Shown here one piece after another: positions 7,469-14,354 of a stretch of 20,706 bases of DNA. The position numbers and the translations under genes were made by a program. How positions within the stretch are numbered: the stretch's first letter is position 1; each line of letters begins with the position of its first letter. The notes beneath the pieces are model-generated. The model saw only the letters and a list, made by a program, of their open reading frames with translations. It had not been told where the DNA came from and did no database searches. This stretch comes from Oribacterium sp. UBA4274. Lineage in GTDB: Bacteria > Bacillota > Clostridia > Lachnospirales > Lachnospiraceae. The DNA is taken from contig DGVW01000101.1 of the NCBI GenBank assembly GCA_002396005.1, positions 1 to 20,706 on the forward strand, in the 5' to 3' direction.

Positions 7469-8086
7469 ATGTTTGAATATTTTTATGTAAAATATAAAAA
7501 ATTACGAAAAATAAGAAAATTATCAGTAATTGATAATCTTGATACGCTAGTATTTATAATATGCATGGTGGCGAGCTTTGTATTTGAAATATATGCACAA
7601 TATGTATTTGAAATATTAGCACTACTGTTAGCACTAGTGGATATTGTATACATAATAAGAAGATTTAAAGCTGAAGAAAAAGATAACGACAGTTTTAAGA
7701 TAAGAATAGACAGAATTAAATGTGAATTAACAAATATGCATTTATATTGCGTTGATGGGATAGAATGGTTGATGGAAACTGGTGAAAGGGAATTGAAAAA
7801 AGAAAAACCAATAAATATTGTTAGTAAATTTTTTGATATAATGTTTTTATCAATTATCGCATCAATATTAAAAGAAGTAATTTGGGGACAAACAGAAAAC
7901 AATATAAGTATATATCTACTGTTAATATTTATTATGTGCTTTATGATATATTGTGCAGGAATAATTTTTGATGTCTATTTACCGGAAATATTGTCTTCAA
8001 AATCGCATATGATTTATAAAATATTAGAGGATTTATCATATATAAAAAGGGAATTATTGAAGAAAGAAAATAATAAATCGATTTAA
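7469..8086 (+). CDS. Small multi-pass membrane protein of unknown function
   Basis: I do not recognise this 205-residue protein. The start chosen is the ATG at 7469, six nt after AAAGGA (7457-7462); an in-frame TTG at 7454 falls inside the preceding terminator and is unlikely. A basic N-terminus is followed by two hydrophobic segments close together (LVFIICMVASFVFEIYA and YVFEILALLLALVDIVYII), a cytoplasmic-looking charged middle of about 70 residues, then two further hydrophobic segments (FFDIMFLSIIASIL and IYLLLIFIMCFMIYCAGIIF), and a Lys/Glu-rich tail. The gene is distinctly AT-rich, with many ATA, TTA and AAA codons, unlike the polysaccharide genes, which suggests acquisition by transfer. 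No promoter of its own is visible. A two-helix-pair layout occurs in some defence and immunity effectors, but nothing here assigns such a role. Confidence 0.65.
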   Translation: MFEYFYVKYKKLRKIRKLSVIDNLDTLVFIICMVASFVFEIYAQYVFEILALLLALVDIVYIIRRFKAEEKDNDSFKIRIDRIKCELTNMHLYCVDGIEWLMETGERELKKEKPINIVSKFFDIMFLSIIASILKEVIWGQTENNISIYLLLIFIMCFMIYCAGIIFDVYLPEILSSKSHMIYKILEDLSYIKRELLKKENNKSI

Positions 8087-8368
8087 TTTAAATTGGTTAG
8101 AGATGAGGTTATTGTACTTTCGACGGCGGATAATTGCATGGATTAAAATAATTGATAATCAGTGATATAGAAGCTGATGAAATAACATGAAACGTGAACA
8201 GCACGTAATAGCGACGATCGTTACTTACTATTTTAGATAAGATGATAATCATACAACAAAGCTATAATATCGGCTTTTGTTATGATTATGCGGTATTATA
8301 ATATTGCTGTTCGATAAATAGCGATAGGGAGAGAACTATAGTTCTTATGAAAATGTAATTATTGCCGA
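8087..8368 (+). other. AT-rich intergenic stretch with palindromes, no gene seen
   Basis: No supportable coding region. It contains an imperfect hairpin (arms about 8245-8262 and 8273-8289, sharing ATAATCATA/TATGATTAT), a perfect TATAAT at 8297-8302 and a perfect 14-bp palindrome AGAACTATAGTTCT at 8332-8345. Two ATG micro-reading frames (8103-8165, 8187-8240) lack ribosome sites. Confidence 0.5.
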
Positions 8369-8400
8369 TATAAAAAGTAAGGTGAAGCTTGCTTTTTATA
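8369..8400. terminator. Probable bidirectional terminator hairpin upstream of the antitoxin-like gene
   Basis: TATAAAAAGTAAG (8369-8381) and CTTGCTTTTTATA (8388-8400) form a 13-bp stem with one T-G pair and loop GTGAAG. The T-run is inside the arm, as in many bidirectional terminators. It insulates the downstream promoter from upstream transcription. Confidence 0.6.
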
Positions 8401-8420
8401 AAACATTTGTTTAACGGTTA

Positions 8421-8449
8421 TTGATATTCGTAATTTTTGGTGTTAAAAT
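8421..8449 (+). promoter_or_regulatory. Promoter of the Panacea-GNAT pair
   Basis: TTGATA (8421-8426), a 17-nt spacer and TAAAAT (8444-8449), with a TG at 8441-8442 giving an extended -10. The predicted start near 8456 leaves a short leader ending in the strong AAGGAGGAG (8465-8473). Confidence 0.75.
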
Positions 8450-8477
8450 CTGTAAAGAATTGGGAAGGAGGAGAAAT

Positions 8478-8930
8478 ATGAGAACTCTTACGGTTGCAAA
8501 AGAATTATATGATCAGTACATGATGAAGTTTGGTTTACCTATGGATGAGATGAAAATGCATAAGCTTATGTACTTTACGCAAAGAGAATCATTGATGTAT
8601 ACACAACAAACACTATTTGATGAACCGTTTTATGGATGGAAATTTGGTCCTGTATTAAAGAGTGTTCGACATGAATATAAAAAAGGCGGTAACCTTTTTT
8701 GTGAAGTTAAAGATCCTGTTCCTGATTATGTTAAGAATCTTGTTTCTTCAGTGTTGGAAAGGTATGGTTCGTTATCTTCTTGGAAACTTAGTGAATTATC
8801 ACATGCAGAGTTTTCATGGAAACATTCGAGACGTGGTTTATCATCGGCGGAAAATGGTGATGTTGAAATGAGTGTTACTGCAATGAAAGTGGATGCGGTT
8901 AAAGAAAAAGCATTTAGAGAGGCCTGTTGA
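8478..8930 (+). CDS. Panacea/DUF4065 (SocA-like) domain protein, probable antitoxin
   Basis: A 150-residue protein consisting of a single DUF4065 domain, the SocA-like or Panacea domain that neutralises many unrelated toxins (family knowledge). Visible signatures are HKLMYFTQRESLM near residue 28, a Trp-containing WKFGPVLKSVRHEYK motif near 54, and a C-terminal LSELSHAEFSWKHSRRG that matches the family's SH-x-x-x-W ending. The ATG at 8478 follows GGAGG with 6-nt spacing; a longer version from 8421 would start inside the promoter. The next gene begins 7 nt after this stop, so the two are translated from one transcript. Antitoxin first and toxin second is the standard order. An AT-rich sequence and the accessory surroundings suggest horizontal transfer. 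Confidence 0.82.
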   Translation: MRTLTVAKELYDQYMMKFGLPMDEMKMHKLMYFTQRESLMYTQQTLFDEPFYGWKFGPVLKSVRHEYKKGGNLFCEVKDPVPDYVKNLVSSVLERYGSLSSWKLSELSHAEFSWKHSRRGLSSAENGDVEMSVTAMKVDAVKEKAFREAC

Positions 8931-8937
8931 TGATAGT

Positions 8938-9792
8938 ATGCTTCAAATTTATGATATAGCTAGGAAACTTTTTGATTCACATTATTATATTGAAAAGTTA
9001 ACTGATAATGATGATAACAGAATGCTAATCGAAAACTTCTGCGGTGGTGAGTACGGTAAAGGGGTTGAGAATCATCTTAAAAAATGTGCATGGGAGGAGA
9101 TGATTAAAGGAGATTCCTGCTACTATCTTGTCAAAGATAGTAGTTCGAGAGAAGTGGCCGCTTATTTTTCACTTAAATGTGGCTTGTTATATGAAGCTGA
9201 AAGATATGAATCATTGTCCGATGAGGATAGGGATTTCGTTAATATGTTAGCCGATGCAATTCGGGATAACAATCAAAGTCTTCTTACTGATTATAAGGCG
9301 ACAGAGATGTATACTGATGATCAGTTTGCAAAATTATATGAAGATGCTAAAGCCATTATTAAAGCTGAAAAGGCAAGGGCTGATAATGGAACAATAAATG
9401 TGAAGAATACATATTCAGCTATAGAAATTCAAAATATATGTAAGAATTTTAATTATTCTCAGCCTGAGGACATCAAGGCACCTATAGGTTTTTTGGTTTT
9501 TTGGCTTGCTATAGTTCCTTTAATAATAAAAGTATCTAATATAGCAGGGTGTCAGTATGCATATTTGTTTGCTGCAGATTATGATTATATTTTAGGAAAC
9601 AGTGATCATGCCAAACTGATTACATATTACAGAAATAATTTTCAATTTGAAAGTATAGGCGGTGTTGCGCTAGCTGTAATAAAACCACAATACGACACTT
9701 CATGTTATGAGATGTATAGTACGGTAGCTAAATTGAAAGAGAATATGTATACAATTTGGAATATGTATTCGGATGTTCTATATCCAGAGTAA
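8938..9792 (+). CDS. GNAT-fold acyltransferase-like protein, probable toxin partner
   Basis: A 284-residue protein whose two ends match one GNAT N-acetyltransferase domain. Near residues 60-80 the strand pair CYYLVKDSSSREVAAYFSLKCG resembles beta strands 2-4. Near 170-255 come the central helix (IGFLVFWLAIVPLIIKVSN), GCQYAYLFAADYD, and LITYYRNNFQFE, the typical acetyl-CoA fold ending; IKPQYDTSCYEMY follows. A charged middle section of about 70 residues separates the halves. GNATs of this shape occur beside DUF4065 genes in Firmicutes and phages (recalled). A toxin acetylating a translation component is inference. The ATG at 8938 is preferred; its ribosome site (AGAGAGG, 8917-8923) lies inside the antitoxin gene, and an upstream ATG at 8893 would overlap that gene by 38 nt. 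The terminator at 9935 ends the unit. Confidence 0.72.
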   Translation: MLQIYDIARKLFDSHYYIEKLTDNDDNRMLIENFCGGEYGKGVENHLKKCAWEEMIKGDSCYYLVKDSSSREVAAYFSLKCGLLYEAERYESLSDEDRDFVNMLADAIRDNNQSLLTDYKATEMYTDDQFAKLYEDAKAIIKAEKARADNGTINVKNTYSAIEIQNICKNFNYSQPEDIKAPIGFLVFWLAIVPLIIKVSNIAGCQYAYLFAADYDYILGNSDHAKLITYYRNNFQFESIGGVALAVIKPQYDTSCYEMYSTVAKLKENMYTIWNMYSDVLYPE

Positions 9793-9934
9793 TTGGTTTC
9801 TAATAGAATTAAAATTTACATACTAATAACACATTAGGTGCTGACTTTTCAAGGAGAAAGTTCGGGAAATTTTACAAACTAGAAGACTTAGAAAATTAAA
9901 TTCAAAACATGCAAATTAATAAAGGACATTATAT
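9793..9934 (+). other. Untranslated 3' region before the terminator
   Basis: About 140 nt of AT-rich sequence between the GNAT gene and its terminator. No gene, relic or structured element was recognised in it. Confidence 0.4.
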
Positions 9935-9965
9935 AACAGTCGATCTTATAGGTTGGCTGTTTTTT
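9935..9965 (+). terminator. Rho-independent terminator of the Panacea-GNAT unit
   Basis: AACAGTCGATC (9935-9945) and GGTTGGCTGTT (9951-9961) pair over 11 bp with a few G-T pairs; loop TTATA; T-run to 9965. Confidence 0.85.
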
Positions 9966-10003
9966 AGTGGGTCTCCAAAGTTCTTGAGGGTTTCCTTTTT
10001 TGA

Positions 10004-10087
10004 GGGTACAGTTTGTATACACTAGCCTTTCCAAATGAAGAAGTAAAATATGGGTTTATCAAAGATATCTATGAGGTGATATGTTAA
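10004..10087 (+). pseudogene. Relic of an AAA-ATPase/PD-(D/E)XK family gene
   Basis: A 27-codon open stretch between a TGA (10001-10003) and TAA (10085-10087) encodes LYTLAFPNEEVKYGF in its middle (about 10013-10057). That matches the conserved joint motif between the ATPase and nuclease parts of Predicted AAA-ATPase proteins, commonly of the form Y-x-L-x-F-P-N-x-E-V. The intact neighbour has its own version (IPNEEIRLEF, residues about 356-365), so this is a fragment of a different subtype, not a duplication of the neighbour. It has no start codon or ribosome site and breaks off on both sides. Confidence 0.6.
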
Positions 10088-10090
10088 AAT
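10082..10090 (+). promoter_or_regulatory. Extended -10 element before the AAA-ATPase gene
   Basis: TGTTAAAAT provides a TG-n-TAAAAT extended -10, the same form as in the promoter at 8441-8449. No good -35 box is present 17 nt upstream. It overlaps the end of the gene relic. Confidence 0.35.
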
Positions 10091-10141
10091 AAAGACACGA
10101 ATATAGATTTTAATGGTGCGTTGAAAAGGCGGTGAATTGTT

Positions 10142-11752
10142 ATGGGGATATATCTTAATCCGGGAAATGAAGCATTCAGAAGTATAACCAGAAGTGATTA
10201 TGTAGATAAGACCGGAATGATAGAGCTTATCAATAAAACAATAGGAACAACCAAAAATCTCATATGTATAAGCAGACCGCGACGGTTTGGTAAGTCCTAT
10301 GCTGCACAGATGCTTGCTGCTTACTATGATAAGACCTGTGATTCACATGAACTATTTGATGAGTATGTTATCTCTGAAAAAACAAGTTATGAAAAGTATC
10401 TAAATAAGTTCGATGTTATATATTGGGATATGACAGGCATAAAACCTTATTCGGACAAATTCACAAATCTTGTACCGTATCTTATTGATAGTCTGTCCAG
10501 AGAAATAAAAGACATATATCCTGATGTGGAAATATCGGAAAATTTATCTTCGACTCTTGTAGATGCAGTAGCCAAATCAGGCAATAAGTTCGTTATTCTC
10601 ATAGATGAGTGGGATGCACCAATAAGAGAGAATCCCAAGTCACAAGAGGATTATCTGGAGTTTCTGAGATCACTTTTTAAAAATAGTGGAGCAACAGCGA
10701 AGATTTTTGCGGCAGCATATATGACAGGTATACTTCCGATAAAAAAGGATGGATCACAATCTGCTATTTCTGATTTCGAAGAGTTTACAGTTGTAAAACC
10801 GAGGCAGTATGGAAAGTATGTTGGCTTTACGGAATCAGAGGTTTTGGACCTATGCATTAAACATTCAGTTAGTTTTGAGAAAATGAGAACATGGTATGAT
10901 GGCTATGAATTTAAAGGGGTAGGTGCTGTCTACAATCCAAACTCAGTTATGAAAGCACTGACTTATGATGATTTTGATTCATACTGGAGTGAAAGTTCAG
11001 CAGCGGAAGGGCTCATGAACTATATCAGTAAGCCGTACAATGGTCTTGCTAAAACTATTGCAGAACTAATTGGTGGCGTAAAAGTAAAGGTTGATACCAA
11101 CGGTTTTGCCAATGACCTTACTACCTTCAGGGGGAAAGATGATGTTCTCACACTGATGATACATCTGGGCTATCTTGCCTATGACTCGGAAGAAAAGACA
11201 GCATATATACCTAATGAAGAAATAAGACTTGAGTTCCAAAAAGCAATCCGCGAAGTTAAACATGATGAAACAACAAAACGCCTCATGGAAAGCGAAAAGC
11301 TATTTTTGGATACAATTGAGATGAATGAAGAGGCTGTTGCAGAACAGATAGAAAAGATACACAGGGAAGAAACTTCACCAATCCACTATAACAAAGAGGA
11401 TAGTTTGAGAAGTGTTATTAAGCTTTCGTACTATACCTATCGGGATCATTATCTACAGTGGGAAGAACTTCCGGCAGGTGAAGGGTATGCAGATATAGTT
11501 TATCTGCCAAAGCATGATTCTGACTGGCCGGCATTACTTATAGAGTTAAAATGGAACAAAACTGCTGAAACAGCTATTGATCAGATAAAAGACAGAAGAT
11601 ATCCTGAGGTACTTAGGAACTATGGCGGAGAAATAATACTTGTGGGAGTTAACTACGATAAAAACGCACCCGCAGGAAACAGGAAACATAGCTGCAGGAT
11701 TGAAAAGATCCTGAGTACGGGGAATAATAATGTGAGTGGCAAATACTTTTAG
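10142..11752 (+). CDS. AAA-ATPase with C-terminal PD-(D/E)XK nuclease domain
   Basis: A member of the Predicted AAA-ATPase / PDDEXK-9 family, which is often present in many copies in gut Clostridia and Bacteroidetes and has no settled function; defence or mobile-element association is suspected. The 536 residues are full length. The N-terminus (about 1-60) has SDYVDKTGMI and the P-loop SRPRRFGKS (44-52). Walker B is FVILIDEWDAP (150-160). A middle region includes WYDGYEF (251-257) and YIPNEEIRLEF (355-365). The nuclease core is near the C-terminus: GYADIVYLP (448-456, Asp451) and LLIELKW (465-471, Glu468 and Lys470), so the catalytic residues look intact. GGCGGTGA before the ATG serves as ribosome site. 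Its GC looks closer to the core genes than to the Panacea pair, and its own terminator follows. A relic of a relative lies directly upstream. Confidence 0.9.
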   Translation: MGIYLNPGNEAFRSITRSDYVDKTGMIELINKTIGTTKNLICISRPRRFGKSYAAQMLAAYYDKTCDSHELFDEYVISEKTSYEKYLNKFDVIYWDMTGIKPYSDKFTNLVPYLIDSLSREIKDIYPDVEISENLSSTLVDAVAKSGNKFVILIDEWDAPIRENPKSQEDYLEFLRSLFKNSGATAKIFAAAYMTGILPIKKDGSQSAISDFEEFTVVKPRQYGKYVGFTESEVLDLCIKHSVSFEKMRTWYDGYEFKGVGAVYNPNSVMKALTYDDFDSYWSESSAAEGLMNYISKPYNGLAKTIAELIGGVKVKVDTNGFANDLTTFRGKDDVLTLMIHLGYLAYDSEEKTAYIPNEEIRLEFQKAIREVKHDETTKRLMESEKLFLDTIEMNEEAVAEQIEKIHREETSPIHYNKEDSLRSVIKLSYYTYRDHYLQWEELPAGEGYADIVYLPKHDSDWPALLIELKWNKTAETAIDQIKDRRYPEVLRNYGGEIILVGVNYDKNAPAGNRKHSCRIEKILSTGNNNVSGKYF

Positions 11753-11802
11753 TGGGGGTTACAAAGTTATTTAGTGTCTAACCCTTTTATCAGTTGGTTA
11801 TT

Positions 11803-11834
11803 AAAGCAGTTACTAAATGGTAACTGCTTTTTTT
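11803..11834 (+). terminator. Rho-independent terminator of the AAA-ATPase gene
   Basis: AAAGCAGTTAC (11803-11813) pairs perfectly with GTAACTGCTTT (11820-11830); loop TAAATG; T-run to 11834. It marks the right edge of the accessory island. Confidence 0.95.
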
Positions 11835-11874
11835 AGATATAAGCATTAAGCAATTGATCTAGAAATTAGATGCC

Positions 11875-11903
11875 TTGTTGATGAATTATGTCTGTGGTAT
11901 CAT
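11875..11903 (+). promoter_or_regulatory. Promoter of the polymerase/ligase gene
   Basis: TTGTTG (11875-11880), exactly 17 nt, then TATCAT (11898-11903). It would start transcription about 50 nt before the polymerase gene and resume polysaccharide-gene expression after the island. Confidence 0.6.
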
Positions 11904-11958
11904 ATAAATCGCGTGATATAGACGTAAATATAAAGAAAAGCAGCAGAAGACAACAGAT

Positions 11959-13677
11959 ATGAAAAATTTAAAAAGCGAAGCGCAGATAAAGAAATTGTTT
12001 GGAAATATAGCACAGTGGCTTACAGAGGTATATGTGCTTTTCTATCTATGTATATTTCCTTTAAGTATACATGATAAATACTATGATATATTGGTGTTCA
12101 GATTTGCACTATTTTGGAAGCCGACTCTGGCCTATGGCGTGATATTTGTGATTATAGGGCTATTGTATTTGTTGTGTGATACTCTCTATAACGAAGGTGC
12201 TATCAGAAAGAGATTTTTTGAAAGCCTCAAAGCTATAAATGTTGGGACTGAGGCAAGGAGAATCGATGGTAAAAATGGTAGTGGTACAAAGAATACTGAT
12301 ATAAAAAACAGTGGTTTAAAATCCGTAAAACATAAATCCGGGTTACTCCTGAAGGTACAAAACTTATGCAAAGTACTTCATATAACAGGAACTGATATAG
12401 CCTTTACGGTACTTATATTGGTGTTTTCTATATCAACAGCTTTTGCCGAGTACCCGTATGAAGCCTTCTGGGGAGACAGAGGCAGGAACCAGGGGCTTCT
12501 GTTGTGGCTTATGTTTTACATAGCCTATATCCTGATAACCAGATTTTACAGATATCAAAAGTGGCATATATATGCATTTATGGGCTGTTGGAGTCTGGTA
12601 TGCATATGGGGTATCTGTAATTTCTTTATGATGACCTTCGGTATGCTGGATGGAACAGATGATATTTATGCATATACATTTGTTTCATCAATAGGTAACA
12701 TAAACACTTATAACAATTTTACAGCGATTTTCTATGGTGTAGCCGCATCTGCATTTGTGCTTGCAAAAAAGCCGTTTGAATACATATACACATTTGTGAT
12801 GCTGCTTATAGTGTCTTTTGCCCAGATCATGGGAAAAAGCGACAACGCAGTTCTTTCTACAGCCGCAGTGTGGATGGTGATACCTCTGGTACTCATAAAG
12901 AATTGGAAGCAGTTATCCGGATTCTTTATCGTGATGTTTATGTATGTACTTTCTGTTAAGGTTACTGCTGTATTGGCCTCGCAAGATTTTCCTACCATGA
13001 ATGACGCAGACCCTAGCATAGTGATAGAACTCGGTAAAAAGGGCTTCATGAATATCATAGTTGTTCTGATGTTTCTTCTGGTGGTTGCTGCAGCAGTGTA
13101 TAGTTCCAAAGCAAAAGAGATGAGCGCTGCAGCGTTGAAAAGGGTAAGAAGTGTGTGGATATCCCTGATACTTTTGGGGATTACGGGGGTTATCGTCATC
13201 CTGATCCTCGCAAATACGGGAGTACACTCTGAGATATGGGAGCCATACAGAAATATCCTTATATTTAATGAAGAGTGGGGTACTGTCAGAGGGTTAAACT
13301 GGAAGCTAGCCATGACTTACTGGACTACAGATGCAACACTTTTCAGTAAGATTTTCGGTTATGGGCCTGATACCTACTATATCATCACCATGGACAGATT
13401 TATGGATCTGATGTGGGCTAAAGGTTATGGATTCTTCGATAGCGCTCATAACGAGTATTTGGAGTATTTCATAACTGTAGGTATAGCCGGACTTATAGCT
13501 TATCTTACATTCCTCTGTACAAGTGTAAAAGCAATGTTTAAAAGCAAGAAAAATGTTCCGATGATGATAGCCGTAGGTGTAATAGCATACGCACTTCAGG
13601 CTGTTGTAAATATCGCAATTCCTATTACTACTCCGGTACTAATGATACTGATGTTCGTAGGATTAAGTATATTGTAA
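11959..13677 (+). CDS. O-antigen ligase / Wzy-type polysaccharide polymerase
   Basis: An integral membrane enzyme joining lipid-linked repeat units, or ligating them to an acceptor, outside the membrane. The 572 residues contain about 10-12 hydrophobic segments. Family signs are the early FWGDRGRNQGLL (about 170-181), SSIGNINTYNNFTAIF in the middle, and a large external loop before the last helices with RGLNWKLAMTYW, KIFGYGPDTYY and DSAHNEYLEYFITVGIAGL; the Arg and His residues of these loops are functional in Wzy/WaaL proteins. An internal polar stretch, about residues 94-128 (VGTEARRIDGKNGSGTKNTD onward), sits between two membrane segments and looks like an inserted loop. The start at 11959 has only a weak ribosome site (GCAGAAGA). 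In a Gram-positive setting, Wzy polymerase is the better reading than ligase. Confidence 0.85.
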   Translation: MKNLKSEAQIKKLFGNIAQWLTEVYVLFYLCIFPLSIHDKYYDILVFRFALFWKPTLAYGVIFVIIGLLYLLCDTLYNEGAIRKRFFESLKAINVGTEARRIDGKNGSGTKNTDIKNSGLKSVKHKSGLLLKVQNLCKVLHITGTDIAFTVLILVFSISTAFAEYPYEAFWGDRGRNQGLLLWLMFYIAYILITRFYRYQKWHIYAFMGCWSLVCIWGICNFFMMTFGMLDGTDDIYAYTFVSSIGNINTYNNFTAIFYGVAASAFVLAKKPFEYIYTFVMLLIVSFAQIMGKSDNAVLSTAAVWMVIPLVLIKNWKQLSGFFIVMFMYVLSVKVTAVLASQDFPTMNDADPSIVIELGKKGFMNIIVVLMFLLVVAAAVYSSKAKEMSAAALKRVRSVWISLILLGITGVIVILILANTGVHSEIWEPYRNILIFNEEWGTVRGLNWKLAMTYWTTDATLFSKIFGYGPDTYYIITMDRFMDLMWAKGYGFFDSAHNEYLEYFITVGIAGLIAYLTFLCTSVKAMFKSKKNVPMMIAVGVIAYALQAVVNIAIPITTPVLMILMFVGLSIL

Positions 13678-13770
13678 TAATTAAAGAATAGAAATCTAAG
13701 CTTAATAATGATATTATCTTTCGATGTGGTATTAAACAGAGTTTAAGTTTCGCTTGCATAAAGGAGAAAT

Positions 13771-14280
13771 ATGAGAAAGATATATATTGTTGGAGTTTTA
13801 TGTTTGACGATTTTGGCAGCAACAGGCTGTAAGAAGAGTTATGTATCACCGCTTGAGACGCCTAATGTAACATTGGCGCCTGAAGATAAGGCATATACAT
13901 TTGAATTTGACCAGATGAACAACGAGGTTATCGAGACTCTTCAGGATGAAGAGGTTTTCGGATTTGTTAAAGATATGGATGTTTCAGGAAACAATGAAAC
14001 GAAAGAGATAGTTCTGACTGTCGATATCATGGAGAATGTATCTGAAAATGCGCTGGAGTATCTGCTTACAGAAGCTACCAAGGCTATCGTTGATGCTGCC
14101 AGAACTCAGGATTACCGTATAACAGAGTATAGTGATGAGGACTTCGGCAATCTTTTTGAGAAGTTCGGCTATAAGTATAAGGTCACATGCGGTGATGAGG
14201 TTATAGTGGAAGAGGATCTTGCTATCGGCGACAGTGTTCCGTTTGACCCAAGCTTGACATTTGAACAGGTGCTTGGTTAA
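13771..14280 (+). CDS. Small lipoprotein of unknown function
   Basis: A 169-residue exported protein. Residues 1-19 form a lipoprotein signal peptide with the lipobox AATGC, Cys20 being the likely lipidated residue; the -3 Ala is slightly unusual. The mature part is acidic, about 150 residues, predicted alpha/beta, with EIVLTVDIMENVSENALEYL and RITEYSDEDFGNLFEKFGYK as notable stretches and no recognised domain. AAAGGAGAAAT directly precedes the ATG. It lies 93 nt after the polymerase gene with no terminator between, so co-transcription is likely, and its own strong terminator follows. Membrane-surface location and gene order suggest an accessory role in polymer assembly or export, but this is inference only. 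Confidence 0.75.
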   Translation: MRKIYIVGVLCLTILAATGCKKSYVSPLETPNVTLAPEDKAYTFEFDQMNNEVIETLQDEEVFGFVKDMDVSGNNETKEIVLTVDIMENVSENALEYLLTEATKAIVDAARTQDYRITEYSDEDFGNLFEKFGYKYKVTCGDEVIVEEDLAIGDSVPFDPSLTFEQVLG

Positions 14281-14295
14281 ATATAGTCGATGATT

Positions 14296-14326
14296 AAAGC
14301 TATCGTTTATGACGATAGCTTTTTTT
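14296..14326 (+). terminator. Rho-independent terminator after the lipoprotein gene
   Basis: AAAGCTATCGT (14296-14306) pairs perfectly with ACGATAGCTTT (14312-14322); loop TTATG; T-run to 14326. Only 28 nt separate the T-run from the next start codon. Confidence 0.93.
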
Positions 14327-14354
14327 GATGATAATAAAAAGGATTTGTTCTGAT

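Noticed and set aside
8103..8240. Two micro-reading frames (8103-8165 and 8187-8240)
   Set aside because: Twenty or fewer codons, no ribosome sites and no recognisable product.
8421..8477. Longer N-terminus of the Panacea protein from 8421
   Set aside because: It would overlap the predicted promoter and ribosome site; AAGGAGGAG points to 8478.
8893..8937. ATG at 8893 as start of the GNAT gene
   Set aside because: It would overlap the antitoxin-like gene by 38 nt and adds residues that do not look like the family; 8938 fits better, though spacing to its ribosome site is long.
13640..13700. C-terminal frameshift of the polymerase
   Set aside because: The protein ends soon after its last membrane segments, as is acceptable for the family, and no continuation is visible in another frame.
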